A DNA stretch of 64,000 nucleotides from Membranipora membranacea (lineage: Eukaryota > Bryozoa > Gymnolaemata > Cheilostomatida > Membraniporidae): positions 17,672,001 to 17,736,000 of the forward strand of contig OU612068.1 of the NCBI GenBank assembly GCA_914767715.1, read 5' to 3'. The notes beneath the pieces are model-generated. The model did no database searches, was not told the origin of the DNA, and saw only the letters and a list, made by a program, of their open reading frames with translations. The position numbers and the translations under genes were made by a program. Below, one piece after another: positions 11,477 through 23,200 of this stretch (its first letter is position 1; each line of letters opens with the position of its first letter).

Positions 11477-13412
11477 TCAACTGCCACAACATTTCCATTT
11501 ATCTTGTACAGTCCGTGATCCTGCTCCAATTGTGATTCCACCTGTGTCAGCCATTGTTGTATCACCCATCTGTTTTTTCAATGCCTGAAAAAGTAAATAT
11601 GACATGGTGAAGGCATTACATGGACACTAAACTTCGATGGGTATAAAAGACGTTTTTAAGGATTTAACAATCATTGCTAACACACAAAAAATTGACATCT
11701 CAATGACAAGAAATTGACATACCTCAAACATCTACAATCCAATCTGCAGATTATTTACTTGCAAAATACTTAGGCCTAAATTTGAGGCTAATATATTGAC
11801 TTCTGAGATGAATCCCTAGCATTAAATGCTTTTGTAAAGTTATCCTTTGGATTGAATGTCCTACCTTGGCTAATTCTATGAATGCATCATCCACGTTGGT
11901 GTTATCTTTTGCACTGGTTTCCAAATACTGCACAGCATCCAGCGTGTCGGCCATCTTTTTACCATCTTCCCAAGCCACTTGGCGAATATTTACGAGATCT
12001 TTTTTGTTTCCTGTAAACGAGAAAAATGACTGGGTATTCAATATGGGAAACAATTGGTTTGTGATGAAAAAGCACACAAGAGGCTTAATCACGGTATTGC
12101 CTAAGTAGCTTCTTAACAGGAGTAAGCAGCATTGCTTTTACAAGTCTGCAAAGGCATTCATTGCGAAAGCAACGGATCACTGATGGAATTCTAACAAAGC
12201 ATAGACCTATGAACTCCCTCTCCGAGGTTGGTTATTTCTTAGACAGGCAGAAGATTATTCTCTATTTACCTATTAATAGAATGAGCGCGTCATCCCCGGC
12301 GTATTTCCTCACATCATCATACCATCGAGGCAGAGCTGCGAATGTGTCATGTTGTGTGATATCGTAGGCAAGTATGACTCCGTTAGCACTTCTGTAGTAA
12401 CTTTGAGTTATCGTTCTGAAGCGCTCCTGACCAGCGGTGTCCCAGATTTGTAGCTATATTAAAAAAGAAATATAATCATTCTCTCATACTTGTGAGTCAT
12501 TACTTAGTCTTCCCTCAATATTTGGCTTCTGAGTCAGCAATGTGAAATACATGTGTTCTAGTTGTGAAAATTTTAATAACATTGTCTGGCGCGAATAATA
12601 GGCTATTTCACCCTAGTTCGGCTCCGAGATTTGAAAGTCTGATTTATTCTAGCTGATTTTTGATGTTTAAGAAATTTAGCAATGATAATCTAACAGCCAA
12701 AGCAAGATTCAGAAGTCAAATCAAGAGGAGATTTTGCAGATAATCTATTGCGTATCGATTAGATCCATACCATGTAGGCCTAGGCCTATTATGGCACTTG
12801 AACGCATGGTCTCTTTTCACATAAGTTAGATTAGACAAAAAATATTGGGTATGCTCTACTCTGGGCTATGGTTACTGTTATCAATGAGCAACAGATAATA
12901 AAGATTATGATGTATGAAAACTAGCTGAAGGCATTGCGCTAATATCTGCTCAATTCAATGCCAAAATCAACAGGGATCCAGAGATTAACAAAAGCTATTG
13001 CCCGCGTCTCTGTTGCTGGTGATAATGAATAATGCACAACAGAGAAGAGTGTGTCATCTGAACTTTTAACAATGCCCAACAACCAATGCCCATAGCCCAA
13101 CAACAATGTCCACTTCCAACAATGAGAATGATCAACTAACCAATCCAGTGCTTAACAAAGAAAAAGAGACAAACAAACTTGAATATCACACTTATAACAT
13201 CAAGTATTTCTTGACTATATTCAATTGCTTACCTTCACTCTTTTGTTATCAAGTGTTAAGGTTTTCATGCTGAAGTCAACTCCAATAGTACTGCTGTTCT
13301 TCTCAAGAAATGTTCCATTTTTAAACCTCTGGACTATACAAGTTTTTCCAACTCCAGCCTCTCCTATCAATACAATTTTGAACAGGTAGTCATAAGATTC
13401 ATCAGTATCCAT
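11477..13412 (-). CDS. RAB43/RAB19-type small GTPase
   Basis: Four exons join in frame: 13412-13233, 12453-12270, 12010-11865 and 11584-11477, giving 205 aa. Motifs in order are GEAGVGKTC (P-loop), STIGVDF (switch I and effector region), [20 protein letters not shown] (switch II), GNKKDL (guanine specificity) and ETSAKD. The C-terminus KWKCCGS carries the paired cysteines used for double geranylgeranylation, so the protein should cycle on membranes. The RSANG and QSYYRSAN stretch, the acidic N-terminus DESYDYLFK and the VRKYAG segment resemble RAB43 and RAB19 most; RAB30 is a less likely alternative. RAB43-type proteins act at the Golgi and on phagosomes; the cellular role here is inferred from family only. 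Confidence 0.92.
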
Positions 13413-14243
13413 CTCTGTAGAGATTCTTATCAGATTGTCACCGGAAACAGTTTGTCACAACACTTTGCACCAGGAAAATAAATCTTTGAACAACACAAAA
13501 TTGCCAAGTTTCCAATTTGACCTCCCCGGAAGTGAAATTAAACTGAGCTAGACCATGAATGCATTCGAAAAATTTAGTCAATCAAAAAATTGATTATATT
13601 CATTGTGCTGAGAGTTGTCTTACTTTTTTGTCAGAGTACACAACTCAAGGCATAAGGAAAATCCTTCCCAAAATGCAACTTTAGACACCCTGGATACCTT
13701 GCTCATCCAATGAACTTAATTCATTGGTCCTTGGTGTTTATGAATTATAACTGAAAAGATCAGCAACAATGGGACAATGCAATGCTTGTCTCATAGAATG
13801 CATGGTATTTATAATCTTTGGTTTGGTGTAGCATTGTGTGTAGCCTGTCTTGACAAACTTTTATATGAATAAGAAAGGAAAAAGTATTTATACAATTTTT
13901 ACAAATATTCAATAAAAAATAGAGAACCCATGAAACGATAGTAAAATTACAGCAGAACCATCATCTGTGGTAGATCTACATCTACAAACTGCACCTATAA
14001 AAAATAAGCAAGTCCCTTAAAAAATATCCAGTATGGAAATCATCTAGCCTGTCTTGACAAAGCTCCTCAAGACAGGATAAGAATTATCATATCTCTGTGG
14101 TAAACATTACCAGGTAGTCTATAGCAGATGGATATATAGACTAGAATAGTAATGTACAGAATAGTTCAGGCAGTTACCTGCAACCACCTACTCGATCACA
14201 TAACCGACTCCTTCATTATCATTTCCGAAGCCTGTGTTCTATA
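13413..14243. other. Region between RAB start and the stop of the lectin receptor gene
   Basis: Both neighbours lie on the minus strand, so this holds the RAB promoter and the 3' UTR of gene 4. Besides the inverted repeats at 13842-14076 I see no coding sequence. Confidence 0.5.
13842..14076. mobile_element. Inverted-repeat element ends (AGCCTGTCTTGACAA family)
   Basis: AGCCTGTCTTGACAAACTT occurs at 13842-13860. At 14046-14076 the same start is followed within 10 bp by its own inverse, so the site can fold as CCTGTCTTGA / TCAAGACAGG. The same 19 bases begin the element at 41281-41400. Whether 13842 and 14076 are two ends of one element or two fragments is unclear. Confidence 0.5.
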
Positions 14244-17200
14244 CTACATATCATATCCATATTCTATGGGAAAGTCAATTGCTTCATTCTTCTTCCTCTT
14301 CTTAGACTTTTCTGAAAGACAACAACATGCATGATTAACCCTCTGCTCTTACATAAAAACAAAACAAATACTCTTTAACACTATACACTTTATATTTTCC
14401 GTTCACTGCTGTGTTTGGTGATAAAAATACCGAGTTCAAGCAGGAGATATTATTCTTGGCAGTTGTTAAAATTCTGAACCCTGCTACTACCAGTGGAACC
14501 ACATTGTCATGCCACACCCAGCACTGGATATGTTCAATATTGTAGTGGCTTACTAGTGATATGTCATGAAGATTACAAGATTGCCATAATACCTACCAAG
14601 TTCAAGCTAAAACTTGCCACATAGGCTTGTGATCAGAATTAATTCTATGCACGCCTAATTTGATTTCTGTCATATCTCAAATGTATTACTTACTACATAG
14701 AATGATGATAAGCAGTGCTATGAGGAAGAATAATCCAAAAACAGTGAAGCACAAAACAAGCCATCTCCTAACTTTCTGTGTATAACCATCAGAAGATACA
14801 AAGTATGATCCGTCCTCTCCTCCAGCTCCACCTGGGTCTAGTATACACAAACTCATGGTAAGGACAGGATAGTTGCTAGATTTGGAAATTTGCTGAATCC
14901 TCAGACTTAACCATTAACTATTCACCTTGGTGATTGATACTGGACATCGAGAAAATAAGGGCATGGTCCGTAGAGTTTTTATATAATATCTTACATAACT
15001 CTTTGGGTTAGTCCCAGGGGCCCGTACCTCCGAACTAGCTAAACTAAATTCCACATAATATGAACTGCTCTGAATCTTCCTTCTTGATACAGCTCAAATT
15101 ATTAAATCACTCACCAGGTATAAATTCTGGGTCTGAGTTCCTGTTGTCATCGTTGCCTAAAGATAAAGAACATGAGCCATAGAAGAGTAGATCATCCAAC
15201 GTCACAGCAATTTAAGTCATTGTATTAGTGTAGTGGGTAGAGCTCTGAAAATTCATTCTCTAAGTGTATATAAATTTTGTCAGAGCGAAAAGAACAGTTT
15301 GATCTTGGTGAGTAAAACCTTTTCAATTTCATCAACTCAGGTTTCCGATGCTGAAAACGGGATAATGTGCAGACATATCAGTTAGCGCATACATTACCAT
15401 ACATCATCCAGTCTGATTATGGATACATAATATCGAATAATATGATGCTATGACTAACATAAATACAACATTGACAACATTGCAATCATCGATCTACAAC
15501 TGTATAAAACACCAAAATCACTATCATTTTACCTGATTTTGGATGGATCGGTGTTCTTTCTGTTTCTACAGGGGAATCAGCTCCACCATCCTTTCCCGCT
15601 TTACCGGAATCAGCTCCACTGTCCTTTCTCGTTCCACCAGAATCAACTCCACTGTCCTTTCTCGTTCCACCGGAATCAACTTTGGGTTTTTGTGTCGTTT
15701 GTTTGGTAAACATCTCAGCTGTATAGGCATCATCATTCCCTTTCGTGACTTAAGGTAGAAAAAATTAATTATTGGATCATGTGGTTCAAGGTTTTGGATT
15801 TTGTATACCTATTTTTTCAGAGAGCAAGAAAATTTTTTACAAATTCCTTGCTGTTTGCTGCTGCTGCTGTTGCGTCTATCACGCATCCGAAAAGTTCAGT
15901 ATTTATTAACATTAACAACTATTCTGTGTGGTGGCTTTGATCTGATTGTCAGAACTGTACTTTAGTGTATAGTACTTGGGTGGCATCAGCTTTTCCAACC
16001 TAAGCTAGCAGCACAATATGTTGTGTGGCTGGTTGGTGGGTTGGTAGGTTTATTGTGTCACAGACAAATAAGTATGCTGCAAGATTCGGTTGTTTATACT
16101 GTTGCATGGGGAGAGGATAGCACAAATATATAAAAATCAGAGTAAATAAAAGTCTGATTACTAGTGGATGACCGCAGGTTGACTAAAGAAACATGAAATT
16201 GGAAAATCAAATGTCTGAGGAAGGAGTCTTTGCCACAGGCAGTTCTGCATTTAAGGCTTCGCTACCTGCCTTAGGGGAGTTTCTGAAGAAAGGTCAGTCC
16301 TTGCCGTCTCTCTTTTTATAAAAAAATCTGTATCTCTATCCAGCTGCTCAATAATGTTGTCTAATATCATCCTTTTGATTAATAAATATTAATTACTGCA
16401 CAAATGGAAATGAATCCTAATTGAATACAATTACTACAGTACACCTACCTAGGTCTGTTACATGGTATACATTACACCACGTTTGACCATCTCAATTGAA
16501 TTTGGATACAGTGTAAAATTGGATCTGAGGTTATGCTAGAAACTTCTGTGATTCATATAGCAGTTGCTGACACCAGGAAGTCTGGGATATCCCTGCTGCC
16601 ACCTACCCTATAGCTCCACTGTAACATCCTTGTTAATCTATGACGTATTTTATATTGTTGCAGAATCTGAGAATACTTACTTACCGAGGGAACTTTTATC
16701 TTTAGGCATGTTAGTCTGTGGTCTGTCAGTATGCGTTCTGTACGTCTGTGATCTGAAGGTCTGCTGGCTGTAGATCTGCGGTCTGTTTGTCAGAGGAATT
16801 CCCTTAATTGTGGCTAGAGCCCGAGTGCTTGGTGTTGTGGTTGTGATTTGGGTATATCCTATGGTTCTAGGTTTGGCTGTGATTCTCTTTATTGAATGAG
16901 TCATGGGTACAGTTGCCACAGCAGCAGGTTTGGTAGGTTTTACAGGGAGTTTAGTGTTCGCACCGTGAGTGATACTTCCCTTATCTTTTGGGGACGTCGG
17001 AGCAGAGGTTGTAAGAGCAGGTGAAAGGCTGACTTTTGTCTCACTGTCAAGAGCCTTAGCAGGAATTTGAGGCTTAGGTCGGTTGACTGATATAAAGGAA
17101 AACAAACCAACAAAATTCTCATCATATGTAATTTAAAGAAACCATTCCCACTAGATTGTAAGGCCTAAATTATCTTTTATGCATCTTACTGCTCTAATCC

Positions 17201-20200
17201 AGTAGGCTGTTATTCCCCTTTTTGTGTTCCCCCTTATTGCTTATACAAGCAATAACCCTATAGGAGTAGATATTTTAGCTACAGTTAGTTTAGCTAGTTT
17301 GAGTATGTATTAATGTTAGCTAGCACCAGTTCGATCTCATGCAATGTAAAGAGGGTGAGCATTATTATGTTAGCTAGCAATAAATTTCACCATTTTAAGC
17401 AAAAGTGAACTTTTCCTCCCGCAAATACTTTACTCGTCTAGGGTCAGTAACATAGTTATCAATGTAAAACTGCAAACCTTACACAAATACCTGGAATGTC
17501 TGGTTGGACCCCGGTCGTCCATATAGGCTCAGATGTAGACCCCAGAGGTTTGGAACTTGTGATCTCTACTTCTACTGGTATACTTTCATTAGTGAGAACA
17601 ACTGCTGTATCAGTTGTAGCATTTTTAGCTGTTGGTAATACAGGGTCAACTACGGAAGCCTTCTTTGTCGGTGAAAAGTCTGTTGGTTGCTGATTTATGG
17701 TCATAGGATTTGCTGTTTCACCATTTTCTTCTAATCCAGGATCAATATTTCTTCCCTTGCCACCTGGTGCATCTGGCATTTTAGTAGGGGCAGGGAGGTT
17801 AATGGTTTTTGGAGTGCTTTTTTGACTAGAGTTTAACGAGACGTTGGATACTCCATCTGACAATAACCTAGGACCTGAAGTAGATTGAGTTGATGCATTT
17901 GCTTTTTTTGGTGACTTTGAACCTAGAGAGGCGAAGGCTTGTTGAGTAGGTGTGGTGTATATTGCTGCGGTGGATGGTATGGATTCAGTTGACACAGTGT
18001 CTGTTAGCGTTGTTGTTGAGTACGCTGTTGATAAGGTTGTTGTGGAGGTCGTGGATATTGTGGATGTTGTGGAGGTTGTTGATGATGTCGATGACGTGGT
18101 TGTGGAAGTCTCATTCAAAGCACTCACTGGTATATCTAAAATAGATCATATAAATGTCTATTTCGTTCAAACACTATTGTCAATTTAGAAAAAAAAGGCA
18201 TTTTATCCAATTTATTTATCCGAAGAGGGAGGCTTTCAACTAAAGACCATTCAATCATGAGTTCCTTACTATGGCTTCCGAAAGTCTAAACCAATGCAGC
18301 GATTGTAAATCACTCCCTGAAAATATCATAAGTAATTACCCCAGTTAGTGTGGAGTTGATATGTAGCTAACGTAGAGCAAACCTCAGTACCATCACAGAA
18401 TTCCTCACATTTATCTGTGTAAGTTGGAGTCCCATATGGTCCTGGAGATAACATACAGTAACATTTATCCTGCTGGAACGTTGCAGTGAGATCTAGAAAC
18501 GTGAACACAACTTTGATACATTGTTATTTCAAGCTGCTTCATACATGGTTTTATACTCTTTATCACTGTGATACTCAGTTCAACTCAGTGTTATAATGAA
18601 TATATGCACTATGTTTAGTGGATAAATATAAATATGTGTTTATATATGTTAATGGAGCCTTTTTTGTCACTATATTTGAGTCAGATTCTATAGTTTCAAC
18701 CTAGCACATGGAGTATATCAGATGCAGGTATACATTGTGCAATACCTTCTACATTTGGATGACCATACATCTCAAACTTGAGAGGAATCGGATCAGTTGT
18801 TGGCGTGTTATCTTCAATACTGACATGAACTCTAACTGCGGAAGCAATGTGGAGCTTCTCCAGATATATATGCCAAGTGTCCATCTCGTTGAAAACAGAA
18901 CTGCCGTTCCCAAGATCCTGTCAGGGTGGAAACAAATTAATATATGTCAATGTGGTGACTCACAACAATCTAGTAGGAACGCAATTCCAATTTCATAAGC
19001 AAGATATGGAAGAGTTGAGACAGTAATCTCCATCAGTGTGGTTTAAGATTTAATCAAATACATCATCTGAGCAAATGCAAGTACACTTTACCACTGTCTG
19101 AACTTCCTTGATAATCAAAGGGGTACGAGTTAAATATCTATGCAAAACAAAGAGCGCTGTCTGGTATTATGCAAAATGATAAAATAATGAAAACTTACTG
19201 TAAAATTTCCCTCATCAGACTGAGTATCATTTAGAAACTCCACCACGAAGTTTGTGTAAGGTATATCTCGTCCTGCAGTGCGTTCAACCTGCAGGGTGAA
19301 ACATCAAGTGGAACAGCAAAATAATTGTACTAATTTGTTTGGGTGTGGGATCTATGATTGACTCAGAATACAACGCTCCAACTGCGGTCAGAAAATCAAG
19401 GTATTACCCAAAATATTGGAGTATAATCATCTAGACATGTGTCACACCTCTCTCTTAATACATCTATTCTGTTAGACTCGGTTCTAGATGCATTCTAGAT
19501 GCATTAGACTCGGTATTAGAATGTTCTAGAAGACTCGATTAGAAGGTCTCGTCACTATTCTTGACATTATAAAAGAATGAAAAGAGTGAAACTTTGCAAT
19601 CATTTTTCGATGACTTTTATTTCATTATTCCCCTTTCAGGGTCATAAAGACAAGCAAGACCATGTGAAAATTTCATGATATATATGTCAAAAGACAGGCA
19701 GTTTACCGCAATTTTTAAAAGTTGTGTTCATACAAGTCGTCAGAGAGTCCACTTATATAATCAAATTATCTCTGTGGCATTCCCAGTAAGGACAGAGCTT
19801 GTGTGGATAATTATAGCAGCACAAACCTGTATGCCGATAGCTGTGATGATCTTAGAGGACTGTAAGTCTATCTCTATATACCCATCCTCAATGGGGCAGT
19901 AGCCTGGTAGACGTGTCTTATTCTGAGGGGCGGAGTCTAATCTCACCAGTGACAGTTCACAGGAATGGTGTTGAGTTGTGTTAGATGTGAAAGCTTCAGA
20001 TGGAATGAGAAAATCTGCTAAGCCTAAAGGATCTAATAAAATAAACGACTTCTTGTATATCATTGCCATTTGAAATAACTATAAATGCTCACATACAATT
20101 ACTAGGATTAAACATCTAGTTGATTCGAGATAACATAGCACATCCATTGACTACCTTTGGTCTGTGATTGATATTTGGTGCAATACGTACTGGCTTACCA

Positions 20201-23200
20201 CATTGTTACAGTCAAGGATTTTAACTTTGAGCTATGGAATTGTCCTCTATATCAGCGTTTGAGCATAACTCCATACTTCTTTTTTTTTACTTTCTGCTCA
20301 GTACTTACAGTTCGGTGTAAAGTGTACAGGACCGGGATTGTCTATTATCCATGAATCCTGAAGATCCCAACAAAAAGCTTCACATATATCAGGATACCCA
20401 ACCATTTCCTCATCTGAAAGCTTCCTTATATAGAAATGAACCTGAAACATAAAAATTCTATCTAAATATGTGAAATTACAATGTTAGATGAGCTTGCATT
20501 GGTTGTTGTGTTGAAGACTCATGAGTCTTAGAGTCTAAACTTGGCTCAAAACAAAGGTCGGTGTATCAAGCTGTGTTTTTTTACAGTTCGCTGCCAAAGC
20601 TAACTGCTCTAGGGACATCTATCAACTGTTATATCAATGAATTCCCCTCCCCTTCTCTTAATTGGTAAGAATCACTGAGGTATATATAATTTATTCTAAA
20701 TCAGTGGTTAGAATGGCCTTTCAGCATCTTTAACTTACCATTCTAATGGCTCCGTAGAAATATCCCGAAGATACGCCAGCCTCGCTTCTATATTCCCCAA
20801 ATAACCACTTGCCGTCATCAGTCATCTTCACATGTCTATTGTCTCGTTGGTAGTCCGACCAAATACCTGTCATTGTCGTGTTTGTGGCCAGATCAACCAT
20901 GTGTGATGTTATCGCTGCATGTTGATCCCAAGTAATGCATATGGAATACCTGGAAACAGATTGTGCGAGAGTTTGAATTTAAAAACTGATCATACAAACC
21001 GAAGAATTACTCTTAAATGGCATCTACACTACAGTTTTAATTCATATGTAGTGTCTGTGGTTAAAACTTGATATATTTTGACCCAGTATGACAGGCTTCA
21101 CCTGAGCCAGTGATACTAATTGTTAATCTGCTCTGGAGAGAGATACCCGCAAGGGAGCTTGTGGTTGACAATCAACCTTGAAAGCTCCGAGTGGGACTCT
21201 AACACATAACTCCTACACCCAAAGCAAAGTGGCAGTGAATAGGAAGCACACCAAACGATTGCCAACCGCTTGCACCGTCTTGGATCCCGAATTAAGATTG
21301 GGTTAATGGCACTAGTTTGCAGGCCCGCTATTCACTACCCGGAGTCAGGCACTCTCAAAAATCAATTCACAGTATTTATAACCCTTACCAGTTATTTATT
21401 TTGAGTAGCTCATCAGTCCAGAAATCCTGAACTTCAGTATCATCACCATCACCTAGGAAAAACAACATACAGAGTACGTGTTAAATACTCAGTTAAACAG
21501 TCACATCATTTTGAGAATGTGTTAGGCCGTAATAATTTAATTTAGCCAATGAGTTTCAGAATGTCATCTTCAATTTAAGGTAAGTGTTTATTGCTGATTA
21601 GTAAGGTCTATGATGTTGCTGTTATTTTTTTATTATTGTTAGGCTGTCACCCTAAGTTGAAAGGGATCAGTATTAGCAATTCAAAGAATCTACGACATGA
21701 GTGTTTCAACTGGAACACTTACATCAGAATATACTTACCAAATAATTTCATGGTGACAAGTATGTCAAAGTCATAAACTATCAAGCCGGTGGCAATAAGT
21801 TTATCAGCTGCGTTATAATGGGCGAATAAGACCTTCCCATCTGGCTCCACCAACAGCTTCGGAAACATGACAAACTAAAAAAATAGTGGTCTGTAATTCA
21901 CACTTGATTTCTGACCATATTATATACAATGTAATGTAATATGATATATATTATCAACTATTAAAATAGATAATGTGATAAATAATATATTGAATAACAT
22001 AATATGTAACTTGTTCACGTTTCTTCTATTTTGCCTGTGGTTTGTAAACTTCCTCTCATTTGGGACTCTAGACCTTTGTCAATTTTTTGAAAATGACAGG
22101 CTTATATAAATTCTATTCAGGCCAAGTTGTCATCTTAATAAAGTCAGTTGGCAAAATTTGAAAGTATTGAAATAAAAATTCATTTAGATAATTGAATTAA
22201 ATTTTTTGTTACCTGAAGACAAACGGTATGGAATACCACGACACCTCCCTGAGGTGTGTATAAAGGTTTCAGCACACTAGAATGTGTTCTTTCGTTAAAT
22301 ACAACTGTCCCTGGTGGCCACAAAGCAGAACCTAGAACAGATCATTACTTCAAATGAAATATCAGCAGCTAGGTCTTTCAATAAGTTCTAGATCAAAATC
22401 AAAACTCTCTTTCTGGCCAGATTGGCCCCAAAGTGCTGAGTGAAGGATTAATAGTTCCATGTAAGAGGGTCCAAATTTCAATAACGGGATTTAGCTAGTG
22501 GCATTGCGCTGTCGCTTTATTCAATACCCACAGGTTTTCAATGATTGAATTTTGTTATTCTAAAGTAAAACTTTAAAATGCTCAAAAATAAGCGGGTAAG
22601 GTCCCAAAAATAACAGCTGGAAACTTGTAATTAAGCTCATACCATATTTGCTGAGGCCTGAATGAGAAGCTTGCAGGTTACGGCATTCCTTGGAGCAAAC
22701 AGTGGAATTCAATGGATCGGATACAGTTACAGGTATTAACGCTGTGCGTTCCTGAAATGACCCGTAGTTCCTGGTGTCCAAGTAACATCCAACATGATCT
22801 GAATTTAGTACAAAAATTGCATGAGTTATGGGATAACAAAATAAAACAAAGCATTTTGTGTAACATTTACATGAATTAAAATGGTTGGAGGTGGGGCTCA
22901 ATTGCACATCTAGAGAACTGTATTGTGTAGAGTAAATTGGTAAGGGCAAGATATCTAATTCCTTTTAAAGAAGAAAGTGTGATAACCCAGCTTTTTGATC
23001 CTTTGGTTGCCGTCCAATGCTTGAGACCTCATATATATAATAGAGACTCAGATTTACTCAGGTAAACTTTGAGATTCTGCAATGACATAGCTATTTGTAG
23101 AGATCATGACACTCCAACCGCCATTCCAAATCACAAAATAAAATCGTACGTTTAAAGGATAAGTAAGAACTATAAATACTCTAGTTCACAGAGTTACTCA

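Noticed and set aside
17952-18188. Plus-strand Val/Asp-rich reading frame
   Set aside because: It is the antisense shadow of the Ser/Thr stalk exon 18135-17491; the repeated ACN/TCN codons read backwards give Val and Asp.
21110-21360. Slightly GC-richer block resembling a SINE or tRNA-derived element
   Set aside because: A short inverted pair (AGTGAATAG / TATTCACT) is present, but I see no A and B boxes or poly(A) tail, so I do not call it.
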